DNA of 64,000 bases from Pedobacter metabolipauper (GTDB lineage Bacteria > Bacteroidota > Bacteroidia > Sphingobacteriales > Sphingobacteriaceae). The DNA lies in the NCBI RefSeq assembly GCF_004362715.1, contig NZ_SNYC01000004.1, forward strand, positions 310,001 to 374,000, read 5' to 3'. Both the position numbers and the translations under genes were made by a program. This document shows positions 38,544 through 46,765 of this stretch, one piece after another (the first letter of the stretch is position 1; the number at the start of each line of letters is the position of its first letter). The notes under the pieces are model-generated. The model did no database searches, was not told where the DNA came from, and saw nothing but the letters and a program-made list of their open reading frames with translations.

Positions 38544-39812
38544 CTAGAAATCTAATTTTAGCCGTACTCCAGCACCAATCAGGCGTAAGTTTTCTGTTGT
38601 CGCTTCTTTCATGGGAACTTTCATAAATGGCTCTACAGAAAATGAATTGCTTTTTGAAAGCTTCTGCCGATATCCAAATGAAAAATTATAAAACCCTAAG
38701 TATTTAGGATCTTTAATTTCTGATTCCGGAACATTCTCTGAAACTCTTTCATTTACCAGAAAAGTCGAAAAACCATTATTTCCCGGTAATGCTGTCTGGT
38801 ATTGAACTTTTGACTGAATATAATTATTACTTTGTTTTTGATCTAGTACTGCAAATGCAGAAACACCAACATTTGCGTAAATATTCTTACTTAAATTGTA
38901 TTTAAACTCCAATGGAATATCTATTCCTGTAATGCGCGCATCTGTAGACTGCAGGCTTTTACTTACATCACTACTTACAATTGAACCGGTTGACGGGTCA
39001 GACATCGTACCGTCATTTACACCGGCATTCCTGGAAGAACTCATCTCACCATATGAAATACCTGAGTTTACGGAAAACTTATTACTTAGGGCATACTCCA
39101 TACTAACGCCATAGCCCATATTCAATTTTTTTGCATTCCCAATTGAAGGGGCCACGACTAATCCCATAGCCCATTTATTGTTATTTTTAGCATCTTCTTT
39201 TTTAGTTTCGGATAAAGACAAAGATTTGTTAATCCTGCTTTCATTTTCCAGGAAGTCTAAAATAGAAGGCTTTTTAACTTCCTGATCCGTACCCACCCGA
39301 ACAACTGCCTGTTCCATTATTGGATTTTTCCAGGCTAAAGATTCTTTTACCGAAGACGCCTTTAAAATCGAATCTTCTTTTACACTGACCATTGAGATTT
39401 GCTCTGCATGCCTATTTTTATCAATCGCTGTAACCGGTTGTACCCCATTTTGACCGGTACTTCTTGTATTGGCAGAATGAGCCAATACATCGTGCTGCTC
39501 TGGATCAATTAAAGATCCTGCCTTCTTAGACTCTGTGGTGACTTGACTTGACTTATCCTGACCACTTGTTTTATCTGGAATACTTAGGGATTTAGTATCC
39601 AAAGTAAAGTAAACAGCAACCCCTATCAAGAGTGCAGCGGCAACACCACTTAAGCTCCCGATCCAAAAGGCCAACCCTCTTCTCTTGTCCTCTTTTTTGT
39701 TAAAATCTTCCCACGAGCCGGGAACATACGCCTCTTTATGGTTGATCAGTTGTTCTTTGATCAACGCAATCAATTCATCTTCGTTTGGCTTTATTTTTTT
39801 AATTGGCGGCAT
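38544..39812 (-). CDS. Single-TM protein with C-terminal outer-membrane-type barrel
   Basis: This 422-residue protein encoded with an ECF sigma factor has a charged N-terminus (about 1-45) with a WEDF motif. One membrane helix follows (about 49-70, FWIGSLSGVAAALLIGVAVYF), then a Ser/Lys/Gln-rich low-complexity linker (about 75-190). The C-terminal region of strands (about 200-422) resembles OmpA/PorT-type barrels and ends LIGAGVRLKLDF. Position and N-terminus suggest an anti-sigma role; the barrel-like end would be expected in the outer membrane, so the topology is puzzling. The gene overlaps the sigma factor gene by 14 nt, implying coupled expression. Confidence 0.7.
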   Translation of the reverse strand: MPPIKKIKPNEDELIALIKEQLINHKEAYVPGSWEDFNKKEDKRRGLAFWIGSLSGVAAALLIGVAVYFTLDTKSLSIPDKTSGQDKSSQVTTESKKAGSLIDPEQHDVLAHSANTRSTGQNGVQPVTAIDKNRHAEQISMVSVKEDSILKASSVKESLAWKNPIMEQAVVRVGTDQEVKKPSILDFLENESRINKSLSLSETKKEDAKNNNKWAMGLVVAPSIGNAKKLNMGYGVSMEYALSNKFSVNSGISYGEMSSSRNAGVNDGTMSDPSTGSIVSSDVSKSLQSTDARITGIDIPLEFKYNLSKNIYANVGVSAFAVLDQKQSNNYIQSKVQYQTALPGNNGFSTFLVNERVSENVPESEIKDPKYLGFYNFSFGYRQKLSKSNSFSVEPFMKVPMKEATTENLRLIGAGVRLKLDF

Positions 39813-40368
39813 ACGACTGAATTAAAGTTTTTGAATACAGATCTCTTAATTTATTCTTGGCCCTGGCCAGGTATACCCTGCACGAACTTTCCGGAATACT
39901 TAGCATTTTGGAGATTTCATCGTGCGAGAACCCCTCAATTTCATAAAGATTAAATACCATACGGTGTGTATCTGGAAGGGCCTCGAGAAGCTTTAAAATA
40001 TCCTGTACATTTAGTTGAGAGATCACGCTTATATCGGTTAAGGGGTGCTGTTCTTCGATCATATCATCTACATACAGATGTATTTTTTTTGACCTTAAAA
40101 AGTCTATTGCGGTACGGGATGAAATTTTTGCCGCCCAGCCCTTAAATGCTTTTTGCAATTCTACGCTTTCCTTTGGAAAACGAAACTGTCCTATACTTTT
40201 AAAAATTTTAATAAAGCTGTCGTTAACCAGTTCCTGAGCATCACTTCTTTCTTTTACATAACGCAAAATAACGCCCATTAAATACCCATAGAATGATTTA
40301 TAGATCATTTCTTTACTCTTGTTGTCATTTTTCAAACATCCCGCTATAGCCTCTTCAAACCTGAGCAT
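39799..40368 (-). CDS. ECF family RNA polymerase sigma factor
   Basis: This 189-residue protein has sigma region 2 (FYGYLMGVILRYVKERSDAQELVNDSFIKIFKSI, with WAAKISSRTAIDFLR) and region 4 (LPDTHRMVFNLYEIEGFSHDEISKMLSIPESSCRVYLARAKNKL, divided here only by reading). It lacks regions 1 and 3, as ECF sigmas do. Such factors recruit RNA polymerase to envelope-related promoters. Its 3' end overlaps the downstream single-TM/barrel protein gene by 14 nt, so that protein is its likely partner. The signal and target genes are unknown, and no SusC-linked FecR is present. Confidence 0.92.
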   Translation of the reverse strand: MLRFEEAIAGCLKNDNKSKEMIYKSFYGYLMGVILRYVKERSDAQELVNDSFIKIFKSIGQFRFPKESVELQKAFKGWAAKISSRTAIDFLRSKKIHLYVDDMIEEQHPLTDISVISQLNVQDILKLLEALPDTHRMVFNLYEIEGFSHDEISKMLSIPESSCRVYLARAKNKLRDLYSKTLIQSYAAN

Positions 40369-40468
40369 TTATGGTATGGCAATTAAGGATTATTTCGTTT
40401 ACTCATAGGAGTTACTTTTTTACATTTTTAGCCGGACCATTAAGGGCCCGGCTAGATGGTGGTAGATG

Positions 40469-41170
40469 TTATTTGTGTGTGAAAACAGCTACTCCAAGTT
40501 TTTTATCGTCTGTGGCGGCTTTTAATCCTTTTACCCAAATGGTATAGATCTTACCCGACTCAATTTTTACGTTTTCAATTTTTGTCTCAACTGTTCCATC
40601 TGCACCTTTAACATTAAAGGTCACATTATCAGCCGCATCAATAGGTTCAAAGGTACTATACTCTTTGAATAATTTGTTGGTAAACAGGTCGGTATCTTTT
40701 CCGGCTATGTTTAAATTTAAGGCAGCGGCGTCAGGACTTAGGTTTACAAAACGCACCCTCGCTTTACCTGCTGCAGGTGCAGTAAGGTCATCTTTTAAAA
40801 GTAGAAATTTAGCAGCTTCAAATCTATCGATTACAAATAACGAATAGCCAAACTGAGGGTCAAGGTTAAACATTTCGGATATTACAGAGGTTGTTGTTCC
40901 TTTTTTTGAAATGCTCAATCTTCTGTTTCCTGAATATAAGTTTAAATAATCAATTTTATTGGTATACGCAAAATCAGCGGTGTTTGCTTTAGTATTATCC
41001 ACATAGAAATCAAGCAGTTCAGTTGTTGGTGATGCATGGATTACACTTAAACCAGAGATTGGCTGTTGATAATATTCATCGTTCTTTGTACAGGAAATCA
41101 TTACAGCTGATAGTGTTAAGGCAGCAATAAGCATTTTAGCTGTAGATTTAAAATTTGTTGATATGTTCAT
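40469..41170 (-). CDS. DUF4397 domain lipoprotein
   Basis: This 233-residue lipoprotein has a signal ending VMISC (Cys27). The mature part contains the DUF4397 pattern: SGLSVIHASPTTELLDFYVDN at the start and a second copy, ARVRFVNLSPDAAALNLNIAG, about 95 residues later. It therefore probably has two similar beta-sandwich units. DUF4397 proteins are common in Bacteroidota and are usually surface or periplasmic; no function is established. It lies 100 nt upstream of the sigma factor gene on the same strand, but a weak hairpin in between makes co-transcription uncertain. Confidence 0.85.
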   Translation of the reverse strand: MNISTNFKSTAKMLIAALTLSAVMISCTKNDEYYQQPISGLSVIHASPTTELLDFYVDNTKANTADFAYTNKIDYLNLYSGNRRLSISKKGTTTSVISEMFNLDPQFGYSLFVIDRFEAAKFLLLKDDLTAPAAGKARVRFVNLSPDAAALNLNIAGKDTDLFTNKLFKEYSTFEPIDAADNVTFNVKGADGTVETKIENVKIESGKIYTIWVKGLKAATDDKKLGVAVFTHK

Positions 41171-41289
41171 GATTAAATTTTTAATAATAGTAAAACAGTT
41201 CGGTTAATGGCCATTAACTCTTTTTCTTCTTATACGAGCTAACCATAGAAAACGCTACACGCCTATTAAATTTTCTTATTCCATTAAAA

Positions 41290-41320
41290 AGTCCCGTTAT
41301 GGCAAAACCATAACGGGACT
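41290..41320 (-). terminator. Terminator of htpG
   Basis: A 13-bp perfect stem (AGTCCCGTTATGG / CCATAACGGGACT) with a 5-nt loop lies 23 nt beyond the htpG stop. On the minus strand its last bases run into TTTTT. Confidence 0.88.
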
Positions 41321-41343
41321 AATTTATTGGGTAACTAATCTGA

Positions 41344-43233
41344 TTATATTAACTCTACACTTCTGCTTACAAATGCGGTAAGTTCAGCACCAGTAAGCAT
41401 ACCCTGAGCCAGCAATGCTAAGTCTACAGCTTGCTTAGCCAGTTTGCTCTGAGCTTCGGTATCGGTTTCTGAAAGAATTTTTCCAATCAGCTTATGGTTG
41501 CCGTTCACAGCAACTTTATAGCTATCCGGCATGTTGCCATAAAAGCCCATGCCACCTCCCATTTGAGCCATGTCCTTCATGCGACGCATAAATTCATCCA
41601 TAGTTACCGTTACTGGCAGTTCCTCTGGATTAAGGCCTACAATTTCTACCTGGTACCCTGGTTTGTTAATCGCCTTATCAAAAATCTCAGACACTTGTTT
41701 TGACTGATCTTCTGTTAATACGGACTCTGTGATCTCATCCTTTTCAATTAGCTTACTTGCTACGCTGGAATCCACCCTTCTTAAGGCTGTTTTTTCCAAT
41801 TTCTGCTCCAGCTGATTTACAAAATGATTGTCAATTGGAGAATTCATCAGTAATACATCGTATTCTTTTTTGTTTGCTGACTGGATAAAACTATCTTGTT
41901 TATCAGGATCGTTTGAATAGATATAGATCAGCTGTCCATTTTTATCCGTTTGAAAATCTTTAACTTTCTCGCGGTATTCTTCTAAAGTAAAGTGTTCATT
42001 TTTAGTATTGGTTAACAGGGCGAAGTCCTTTGCTTTGTCATAGAATTTCTCTTCGCTTACCATTCCGTATTTTACGAACAGACCGATGTCACTCCACTTT
42101 TCTTCATATGCTTTACGGTCTTTATTATACAGTTCGTGCAATTTATCAGCTACTTTTTTAGTAATGTAGCTATTGATCTTTTTCACATTGCTGTCTGCCT
42201 GTAGAAAGCTTCTCGAAACATTTAATGGAATATCCGGAGAGTCAATTACCCCATGCAGGAGCATTAAGAATTCAGGAACGATATCTTTTACCTCATCTGT
42301 TATAAATACCTGACGTGAAAACAACTTGATCTTATTCCGCTGCATGTCAAAATCATTCTTCACTTTCGGAAAATATAATACTCCGGTAAGGTTAAAGGGA
42401 TAATCCACATTCAGATGGATCCAAAATAAAGGATCATCAGAAAAAGGATATAATTGTTTATAAAAAGCCAGGTAATCTTCATCTGACAAATCTGCAGGTG
42501 CCTTTGTCCAAATTGGATTGGTTGTGTTGATGATATTGTCAACCTCTACATCTTTGGTCTTTGGCTTTCCTTCTTCATCTTCTCCATCAGGCTCTTGTTC
42601 TGTCTTTGTTCCAAATTTGATTGGCACTGGCAAGAACTTACCGTATTTATCTAAAATCTCTTCCAGTTTGCCTTTTTCCAAAAATTCTTCAGACTCTGCA
42701 TTTACATGCAAGATGATCTGTGTGCCTCGTGTTGTTCTGTTTCCTGCAGTAATTTCGAATTCTGTGCTTCCATCGCATACCCAACGTGCTGGTTCTGCGC
42801 CTTCCTGATAAGATAAGGTTTGGATCTCTACCAGGTCTGAAACCATGAATGCAGAATAAAAGCCCAATCCAAATTTACCTATGATCTCATTTGCATCCTT
42901 CGCGTCTTTGAATTTTTCGACAAACTCACTTGCTCCGGAAAAAGCAACCTGGTTAATGTATTTTTTAATTTCTTCTGCTGTCATTCCCAAACCATTATCT
43001 GTAATGGTTATGGTCTTTTGATCCTTGTCAACAGCAACCTCTACCAAGGGGTTGCCCAATTCTCCATTATACTGACCGAGAGCAGCTAGTCTTTTTATTT
43101 TTTGTACCGCGTCTACGGCGTTAGATACCAGCTCTCTTAAAAAGATCTCGTTGTCTGAATACAGGAATTTCTTGATGATTGGGAAGATGTTCTCCGTGTG
43201 AATGGATATCGTTCCTTTTTCTTCGATGCTCAT
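41344..43233 (-). CDS. htpG: Molecular chaperone HtpG (Hsp90)
   Basis: This is the bacterial Hsp90 of 629 residues. The N-terminal GHKL ATPase shows FLRELVSNAVDAVQKI, DNGLGM, and the lid motif GKFGLGFYSAFMVSD. The middle domain carries the SRSFLQAD segment (NVSRSFLQ) with the catalytic Arg, and the C-terminal dimerisation domain follows. Asp and Glu residues for ATP binding are intact. It acts in the cytosol on folding clients after heat or oxidative stress. It is monocistronic with a strong terminator; no heat-shock operator such as CIRCE was seen in the 150 nt upstream. Confidence 0.97.
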   Translation of the reverse strand: MSIEEKGTISIHTENIFPIIKKFLYSDNEIFLRELVSNAVDAVQKIKRLAALGQYNGELGNPLVEVAVDKDQKTITITDNGLGMTAEEIKKYINQVAFSGASEFVEKFKDAKDANEIIGKFGLGFYSAFMVSDLVEIQTLSYQEGAEPARWVCDGSTEFEITAGNRTTRGTQIILHVNAESEEFLEKGKLEEILDKYGKFLPVPIKFGTKTEQEPDGEDEEGKPKTKDVEVDNIINTTNPIWTKAPADLSDEDYLAFYKQLYPFSDDPLFWIHLNVDYPFNLTGVLYFPKVKNDFDMQRNKIKLFSRQVFITDEVKDIVPEFLMLLHGVIDSPDIPLNVSRSFLQADSNVKKINSYITKKVADKLHELYNKDRKAYEEKWSDIGLFVKYGMVSEEKFYDKAKDFALLTNTKNEHFTLEEYREKVKDFQTDKNGQLIYIYSNDPDKQDSFIQSANKKEYDVLLMNSPIDNHFVNQLEQKLEKTALRRVDSSVASKLIEKDEITESVLTEDQSKQVSEIFDKAINKPGYQVEIVGLNPEELPVTVTMDEFMRRMKDMAQMGGGMGFYGNMPDSYKVAVNGNHKLIGKILSETDTEAQSKLAKQAVDLALLAQGMLTGAELTAFVSRSVELI

Positions 43234-43353
43234 ATGTTAACTGTTTTTTAAGTACATAAGCAGACTATCAATGCCTATTCCAAAATGGATTTGTTGTCAA
43301 ATTGACAGTATGATCTTTATAAATTCCTGTCCGTTCATTAGAATTATTCTAAA

Positions 43354-43361
43354 TAGTTTTG
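43354..43361 (+). promoter_or_regulatory. -7 element upstream of the HmuY-like gene
   Basis: TAGTTTTG fits TAnnTTTG and lies 28 nt before the ATG at 43390. No clear TTG lies at the expected distance upstream, so support is partial. Confidence 0.4.
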
Positions 43362-43389
43362 TTTATTTGTATAATTAGATCAAATCACG

Positions 43390-43890
43390 ATGAATAAACT
43401 AGTTTATATCCTGTTAACAGGACTATTTTTAAATACTGCTGCATCAGCACAAGCCATAAGAACAGAGAAAAACCTGGACGCTAAAACTAAAACTTCTTTT
43501 TTTAACCTTGAAACAGGTAAAGCGGTAAAAGAAACAGAAGTTTGGGATTTGGCTTTTAAAGGAACAACGATAAAATTAAACAGCAGCTCAAAGGTTAAGG
43601 TAACTGCTCAGGTTTTAAAAGATAGCAGCTTTGACAAAGTGTTAAAAGCTCCCGCTACCGGCTTTAAAGAGGATACTCAAAGTACAAGTGCCATTCCTAC
43701 CGGATCTGGAAATGGATGGTATACTTATGACATGTCTACGCATGAGATCCAGCCAATTAAAGACCGGGTAATTATTGTAAAGACATCTGGCGGAAAAGTG
43801 ATAAAACTTGATATTCAAAGCTACTACCTGGATCAGGATGAATTTGGGGAAACCGGTTTTTATACCTTTAGGTATGCCGCATTAAAATAA
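43390..43890 (+). CDS. HmuY family protein
   Basis: This 166-residue exported protein has a signal peptide ending SASAQ rather than a lipobox. The mature sequence follows the HmuY pattern: FFNLETGKAVKE, the WDLAFKGTTIKLNSSS strand pair, GNGWYTYDMSTHEIQPIKDRVIIVKTSGGKVIKLDIQSYY. The founding HmuY of Porphyromonas is a surface haemophore lipoprotein that holds haem by two His. Here only one His is present (THEI), and lipidation is absent, so haem binding is doubtful. It stands alone between htpG and an M16 peptidase gene. Confidence 0.82.
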   Translation: MNKLVYILLTGLFLNTAASAQAIRTEKNLDAKTKTSFFNLETGKAVKETEVWDLAFKGTTIKLNSSSKVKVTAQVLKDSSFDKVLKAPATGFKEDTQSTSAIPTGSGNGWYTYDMSTHEIQPIKDRVIIVKTSGGKVIKLDIQSYYLDQDEFGETGFYTFRYAALK

Positions 43891-43963
43891 TAGCTTTCTA
43901 CCTGTTAGCCGTTATCTATCTGTTCAATACTGAAATAGTATAACCACATGATATTTTTCTGCT

Positions 43964-43971
43964 TACCTTTG
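43964..43971 (+). promoter_or_regulatory. -7 element directly upstream of the M16 gene
   Basis: TACCTTTG fits TAnnTTTG and ends 7 nt before the ATG at 43979, predicting a leaderless or nearly leaderless mRNA. The -33 part is not recognisable. Confidence 0.45.
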
Positions 43972-43978
43972 CCTGGTA

Positions 43979-45208
43979 ATGGAATATAATGTTCATACCC
44001 TGCCTAATGGCATCCGCTTACTTCATGTGCCTTCTGCATCTGCAATATCACATGCCTGCATCATTGTAAATAGCGGATCGAGGGACGAGAAAGAAGATCA
44101 GTCGGGATTAGCTCATTTTATTGAGCACCTTGTTTTTAAACGTACAGAAAAGAGAAATACCAACCAGATTTTAAATCGGCTGGAGAGTGTTGGAGCTGAT
44201 CTGAATGCATATACAACAAAAGAATATACTTGTATTCATGCTTCTTTTTTAAACCCTTACCTGGACCGTACCTTAGAATTATTTAACGATATCATTTTTC
44301 ATTCTACCTTTCCTGAAGATGAGATAGAAAAAGAAAAAAGTGTGATCTTAGATGAAATTGCATCATATCAGGATCAGCCTGAAGAAGCCATATATGATGA
44401 TTTTGAAGATCTTCTTTTTGCAGATCATCCATTGGGCAGAAATATTCTTGGTACTGTTGAGTCTGTAGATGCGCTAACGCAAAAGAATGTAAAGCAATTT
44501 ATAAAAGACAATTACCATACGGATAAAATAGTTGTTGCTGTAATTGGGAATTATAGTTTTCAAAAGCTTACTCATATAGGCACGAAGTATTATAGTGATA
44601 TTGAGGAGAACTTATTTTCGGAAACCAGGAAAGCTCCTAAACCGGCTAAGATTTTTACCCAGGGACTTCAAAAACCAATTGCCCAATCACATACTGTATT
44701 AGGTATACAGGCCTATTCCTTACATCACCCTTATAAAACCGGCTTACTTCTTTTAAATAATCACTTTGGGGGAACCGGGATGAGTTCTGTACTAAACCTT
44801 CAAATCCGGGAAAAATACGGTATTGCCTATACAATTGAAAGTAGCTTTAGTCCGTTAACTGATACCGGGATTTTCACACTTTATTTCGGAACAGATAAAG
44901 AAAAATCAGACCGCGCGTTGAACCTCATCTTTAAAGAATTTAAAAAACTAAGAGAAAAACCTCTAACAGAACTTCAGCTGCAAAAAGCGAAGAACAAGTT
45001 TATTGGACAGATTGCCCTTGGTGAGGAAAATCGTATCGGACTAATCATTTCAATGGCAAAAAGCCTGATTGACTATGATAGAATTGACGATCTCCAAACT
45101 GTTTTTAACAAAATACAGGATGTGAGTACCACAGATCTCGCTGCTATTGCGGATGAAATCCTTAATGAGAATAATCTTAGTGCCCTAACTTTTTACCCTT
45201 TAGGGTAA
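43979..45208 (+). CDS. M16 family metallopeptidase
   Basis: This 409-residue protein is a single-chain, half-length M16 protease (mitochondrial processing peptidase beta/PqqL-like). The inverted zinc motif HFIEHLVFK (HxxEH) lies near residue 45, and the distal Glu is in EKEKSVILDEI about 75 residues later. The second, non-catalytic repeat follows with GGTGMSSVLNLQIREKYGIAY. No signal peptide is visible, so it is probably cytoplasmic. Members degrade presequence-like or small peptides. The gene is followed 18 nt later by def. Confidence 0.93.
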   Translation: MEYNVHTLPNGIRLLHVPSASAISHACIIVNSGSRDEKEDQSGLAHFIEHLVFKRTEKRNTNQILNRLESVGADLNAYTTKEYTCIHASFLNPYLDRTLELFNDIIFHSTFPEDEIEKEKSVILDEIASYQDQPEEAIYDDFEDLLFADHPLGRNILGTVESVDALTQKNVKQFIKDNYHTDKIVVAVIGNYSFQKLTHIGTKYYSDIEENLFSETRKAPKPAKIFTQGLQKPIAQSHTVLGIQAYSLHHPYKTGLLLLNNHFGGTGMSSVLNLQIREKYGIAYTIESSFSPLTDTGIFTLYFGTDKEKSDRALNLIFKEFKKLREKPLTELQLQKAKNKFIGQIALGEENRIGLIISMAKSLIDYDRIDDLQTVFNKIQDVSTTDLAAIADEILNENNLSALTFYPLG

Positions 45209-45214
45209 TATTTG

Positions 45215-45222
45215 TACCTTTG
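45215..45222 (+). promoter_or_regulatory. -7 element directly upstream of def
   Basis: TACCTTTG fits TAnnTTTG and ends 4 nt before the def ATG at 45227; transcription would begin at about the start codon. The preceding gene ends at 45208, so read-through from it is also possible. Confidence 0.45.
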
Positions 45223-45226
45223 CGTT

Positions 45227-45781
45227 ATGAAGTTACCGATTGTAGCATACGGAGATCCAGTTTTGAAAAAAGTATGCGCCCCTATTGATGAGAATTATCC
45301 GGAGTTGGATCAACTGATCACCAACATGTTTGATACCATGTATAATGCCAGCGGTGTTGGTTTGGCAGCGCCTCAAATTGGACAGGCTATCCGGTTATTT
45401 ATTGTTGATACTGGAAGCGAAGACAAAAACCGCTACAAAAAAGTATTTATTAATGCAGAGATACTGGAAGAAACCGGTGAACCCTGGGCCTTTAATGAAG
45501 GATGTTTAAGCATTCCCGATATCAGGGAAGATGTAATGCGCAAACCCAATATCCGAGTTAAATATTACGATGAAAACTGGCAATTGCACGAAGAGGAAGT
45601 TACCGGAATGCCTGCCCGTGTAATACAACATGAATACGATCACATACAAGGAACGCTATTTACAGATAAGCTAAGCCTGCTGCGTAAAAGGATGCTCAAA
45701 AGTAAATTAGATTCGATTTCTAAAGGTAATGTTAAGGCTGATTACAGAATGCGTTTCCCAAACCAGAGTAAAAGGCGTTAG
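45227..45781 (+). CDS. def: Peptide deformylase
   Basis: This enzyme removes the formyl group from the N-terminal Met of new proteins. At 184 residues it shows all three family motifs: GVGLAAPQIG, EGCLSIP with the metal-binding Cys, and QHEYDHIQG with the HExxH pair. It is a Fe/Zn enzyme bound near the ribosome exit. ATG 45227 (MKLPIVAYGDPVLK) is selected; five extra in-frame codons upstream overlap the -7 element. Its stop overlaps a convergent gene by 4 nt. Confidence 0.96.
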   Translation: MKLPIVAYGDPVLKKVCAPIDENYPELDQLITNMFDTMYNASGVGLAAPQIGQAIRLFIVDTGSEDKNRYKKVFINAEILEETGEPWAFNEGCLSIPDIREDVMRKPNIRVKYYDENWQLHEEEVTGMPARVIQHEYDHIQGTLFTDKLSLLRKRMLKSKLDSISKGNVKADYRMRFPNQSKRR

Positions 45782-46419
45782 TTTTCTGCACTTCTGCTCT
45801 CATCACCCCTAAAAATAGACTGCATGAGCTTACCCCATGCAAACGGGTTTAATAACGGGTTGGTCTGCCGCATATTCTTGTTTAAGGAATTGAAGTGGTT
45901 TAGCCTGAAGTTAGAGCTTTGGATTTCTCCACCGTCCCTTGGCATGGTTACAATTAAACCTCCAATGCTCTGTTTTGAAAGATTTTTAGCGGCAATCAGA
46001 TAATCATCATCTGCAATTTTCATGGACATAAAGTCTCTGGTAAAATCTTCTATGGTTGCCCATGGAAAAACGACAAAGGTTGGAAGGTTGATGATCTCTG
46101 CTTTCATTTTAACCATTTCGGTATACTTGGAATCATCAATTACTGCAGGTATAGGAATGATCAGGTTTTTATATCCTACTGCGGTATACAAGATTGTATC
46201 TCCGGGATGCGCAATAAAAGAGAAGAACCCTTTGTAATTGGCAGCATATACCTGACCCTTATTGGTCATATTGGTTACGGTAACATAAGGCACAACAGAA
46301 TTACTATCCACATCAGTTATGATCCCTGAAAATTGGATTAATTTTTTGCCCGGAGTAATTTGCTGTGCAAAAACGCTGGAGACAAAAAAAAGCAATAAGA
46401 CTGTGAATGAATACTTCAT
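45778..46419 (-). CDS. Exported protein with carboxypeptidase-like regulatory domain
   Basis: This 213-residue protein has a signal peptide ending SVFAQ, and a beta-sandwich of the CarboxypepD_reg-like type (about 28-110: FSGIITDVDSNSVVPYVTVTN...GDTILYTAVGYKNLII). A C-terminal part without recognised motif follows (RLNHFNSLNKNMRQTNPLLNPFAWGKLM). It resembles the protein encoded at 30589-31341 in layout, and both probably belong to the large group of Bacteroidota envelope proteins of unknown role. A -7 element lies 4 nt before its start. It overlaps def at the 3' end by 4 nt. Confidence 0.75.
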   Translation of the reverse strand: MKYSFTVLLLFFVSSVFAQQITPGKKLIQFSGIITDVDSNSVVPYVTVTNMTNKGQVYAANYKGFFSFIAHPGDTILYTAVGYKNLIIPIPAVIDDSKYTEMVKMKAEIINLPTFVVFPWATIEDFTRDFMSMKIADDDYLIAAKNLSKQSIGGLIVTMPRDGGEIQSSNFRLNHFNSLNKNMRQTNPLLNPFAWGKLMQSIFRGDESRSAEN

Positions 46420-46423
46420 ATTA

Positions 46424-46450
46424 CAAACCTAATTGTATTAAACAATACAA
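46424..46450 (-). promoter_or_regulatory. Promoter of the 45778-46419 gene
   Basis: On the minus strand, TTG (46450-46448) and TAGGTTTG (46431-46424) are separated by 16 nt. The -7 box ends 4 nt before the start codon, so the transcript would have almost no leader. Confidence 0.45.
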
Positions 46451-46473
46451 GTAGTTAAATTGTGTTAAATGAT

Positions 46474-46719
46474 TTATACTGGTTCTGCTAAGTTAACTGC
46501 AACAACTGCCGTGATTTGTGGAACGGCTTTCATAATAGCTTGTTCAATACCAGCTTTCATAGTCATAAAGCTCATTTTGCAAGATCCGCAATTTCCCAAT
46601 AGCTTTAATTTAACTACATTATCCGGAGTGATCTCTTCTATTGCAACATCTCCTCCGTCTGCAATTAAATAGGGACGAATGCTTTCTAATGCCTGCTCTA
46701 CTTGTTCTGTTAAATTCAT
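46474..46719 (-). CDS. NifU-like C-terminal domain protein
   Basis: This 81-residue protein consists only of the NifU C-terminal (Nfu) domain, with YLIADGGDVAIEEI, the CxxC pair in GNCGSCKMS, and a helix ending in MKAVPQITAVVAV. Nfu proteins carry a bridging [4Fe-4S] cluster between two subunits and pass it to target enzymes. It lies 46 nt after the Mrp/ApbC gene on the same strand, a natural pair for Fe-S cluster delivery. Confidence 0.92.
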   Translation of the reverse strand: MNLTEQVEQALESIRPYLIADGGDVAIEEITPDNVVKLKLLGNCGSCKMSFMTMKAGIEQAIMKAVPQITAVVAVNLAEPV

Positions 46720-46765
46720 CGGTTAAATTTTAAAATATAAAAATAGTAATTTTTATTATAAGTTA

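Noticed and set aside
40429..40454. Hairpin (TAGCCGG/CCGGCTA) after the DUF4397 gene
   Set aside because: The stem is 7 bp and no T run follows on the minus strand, so it is not called a terminator.
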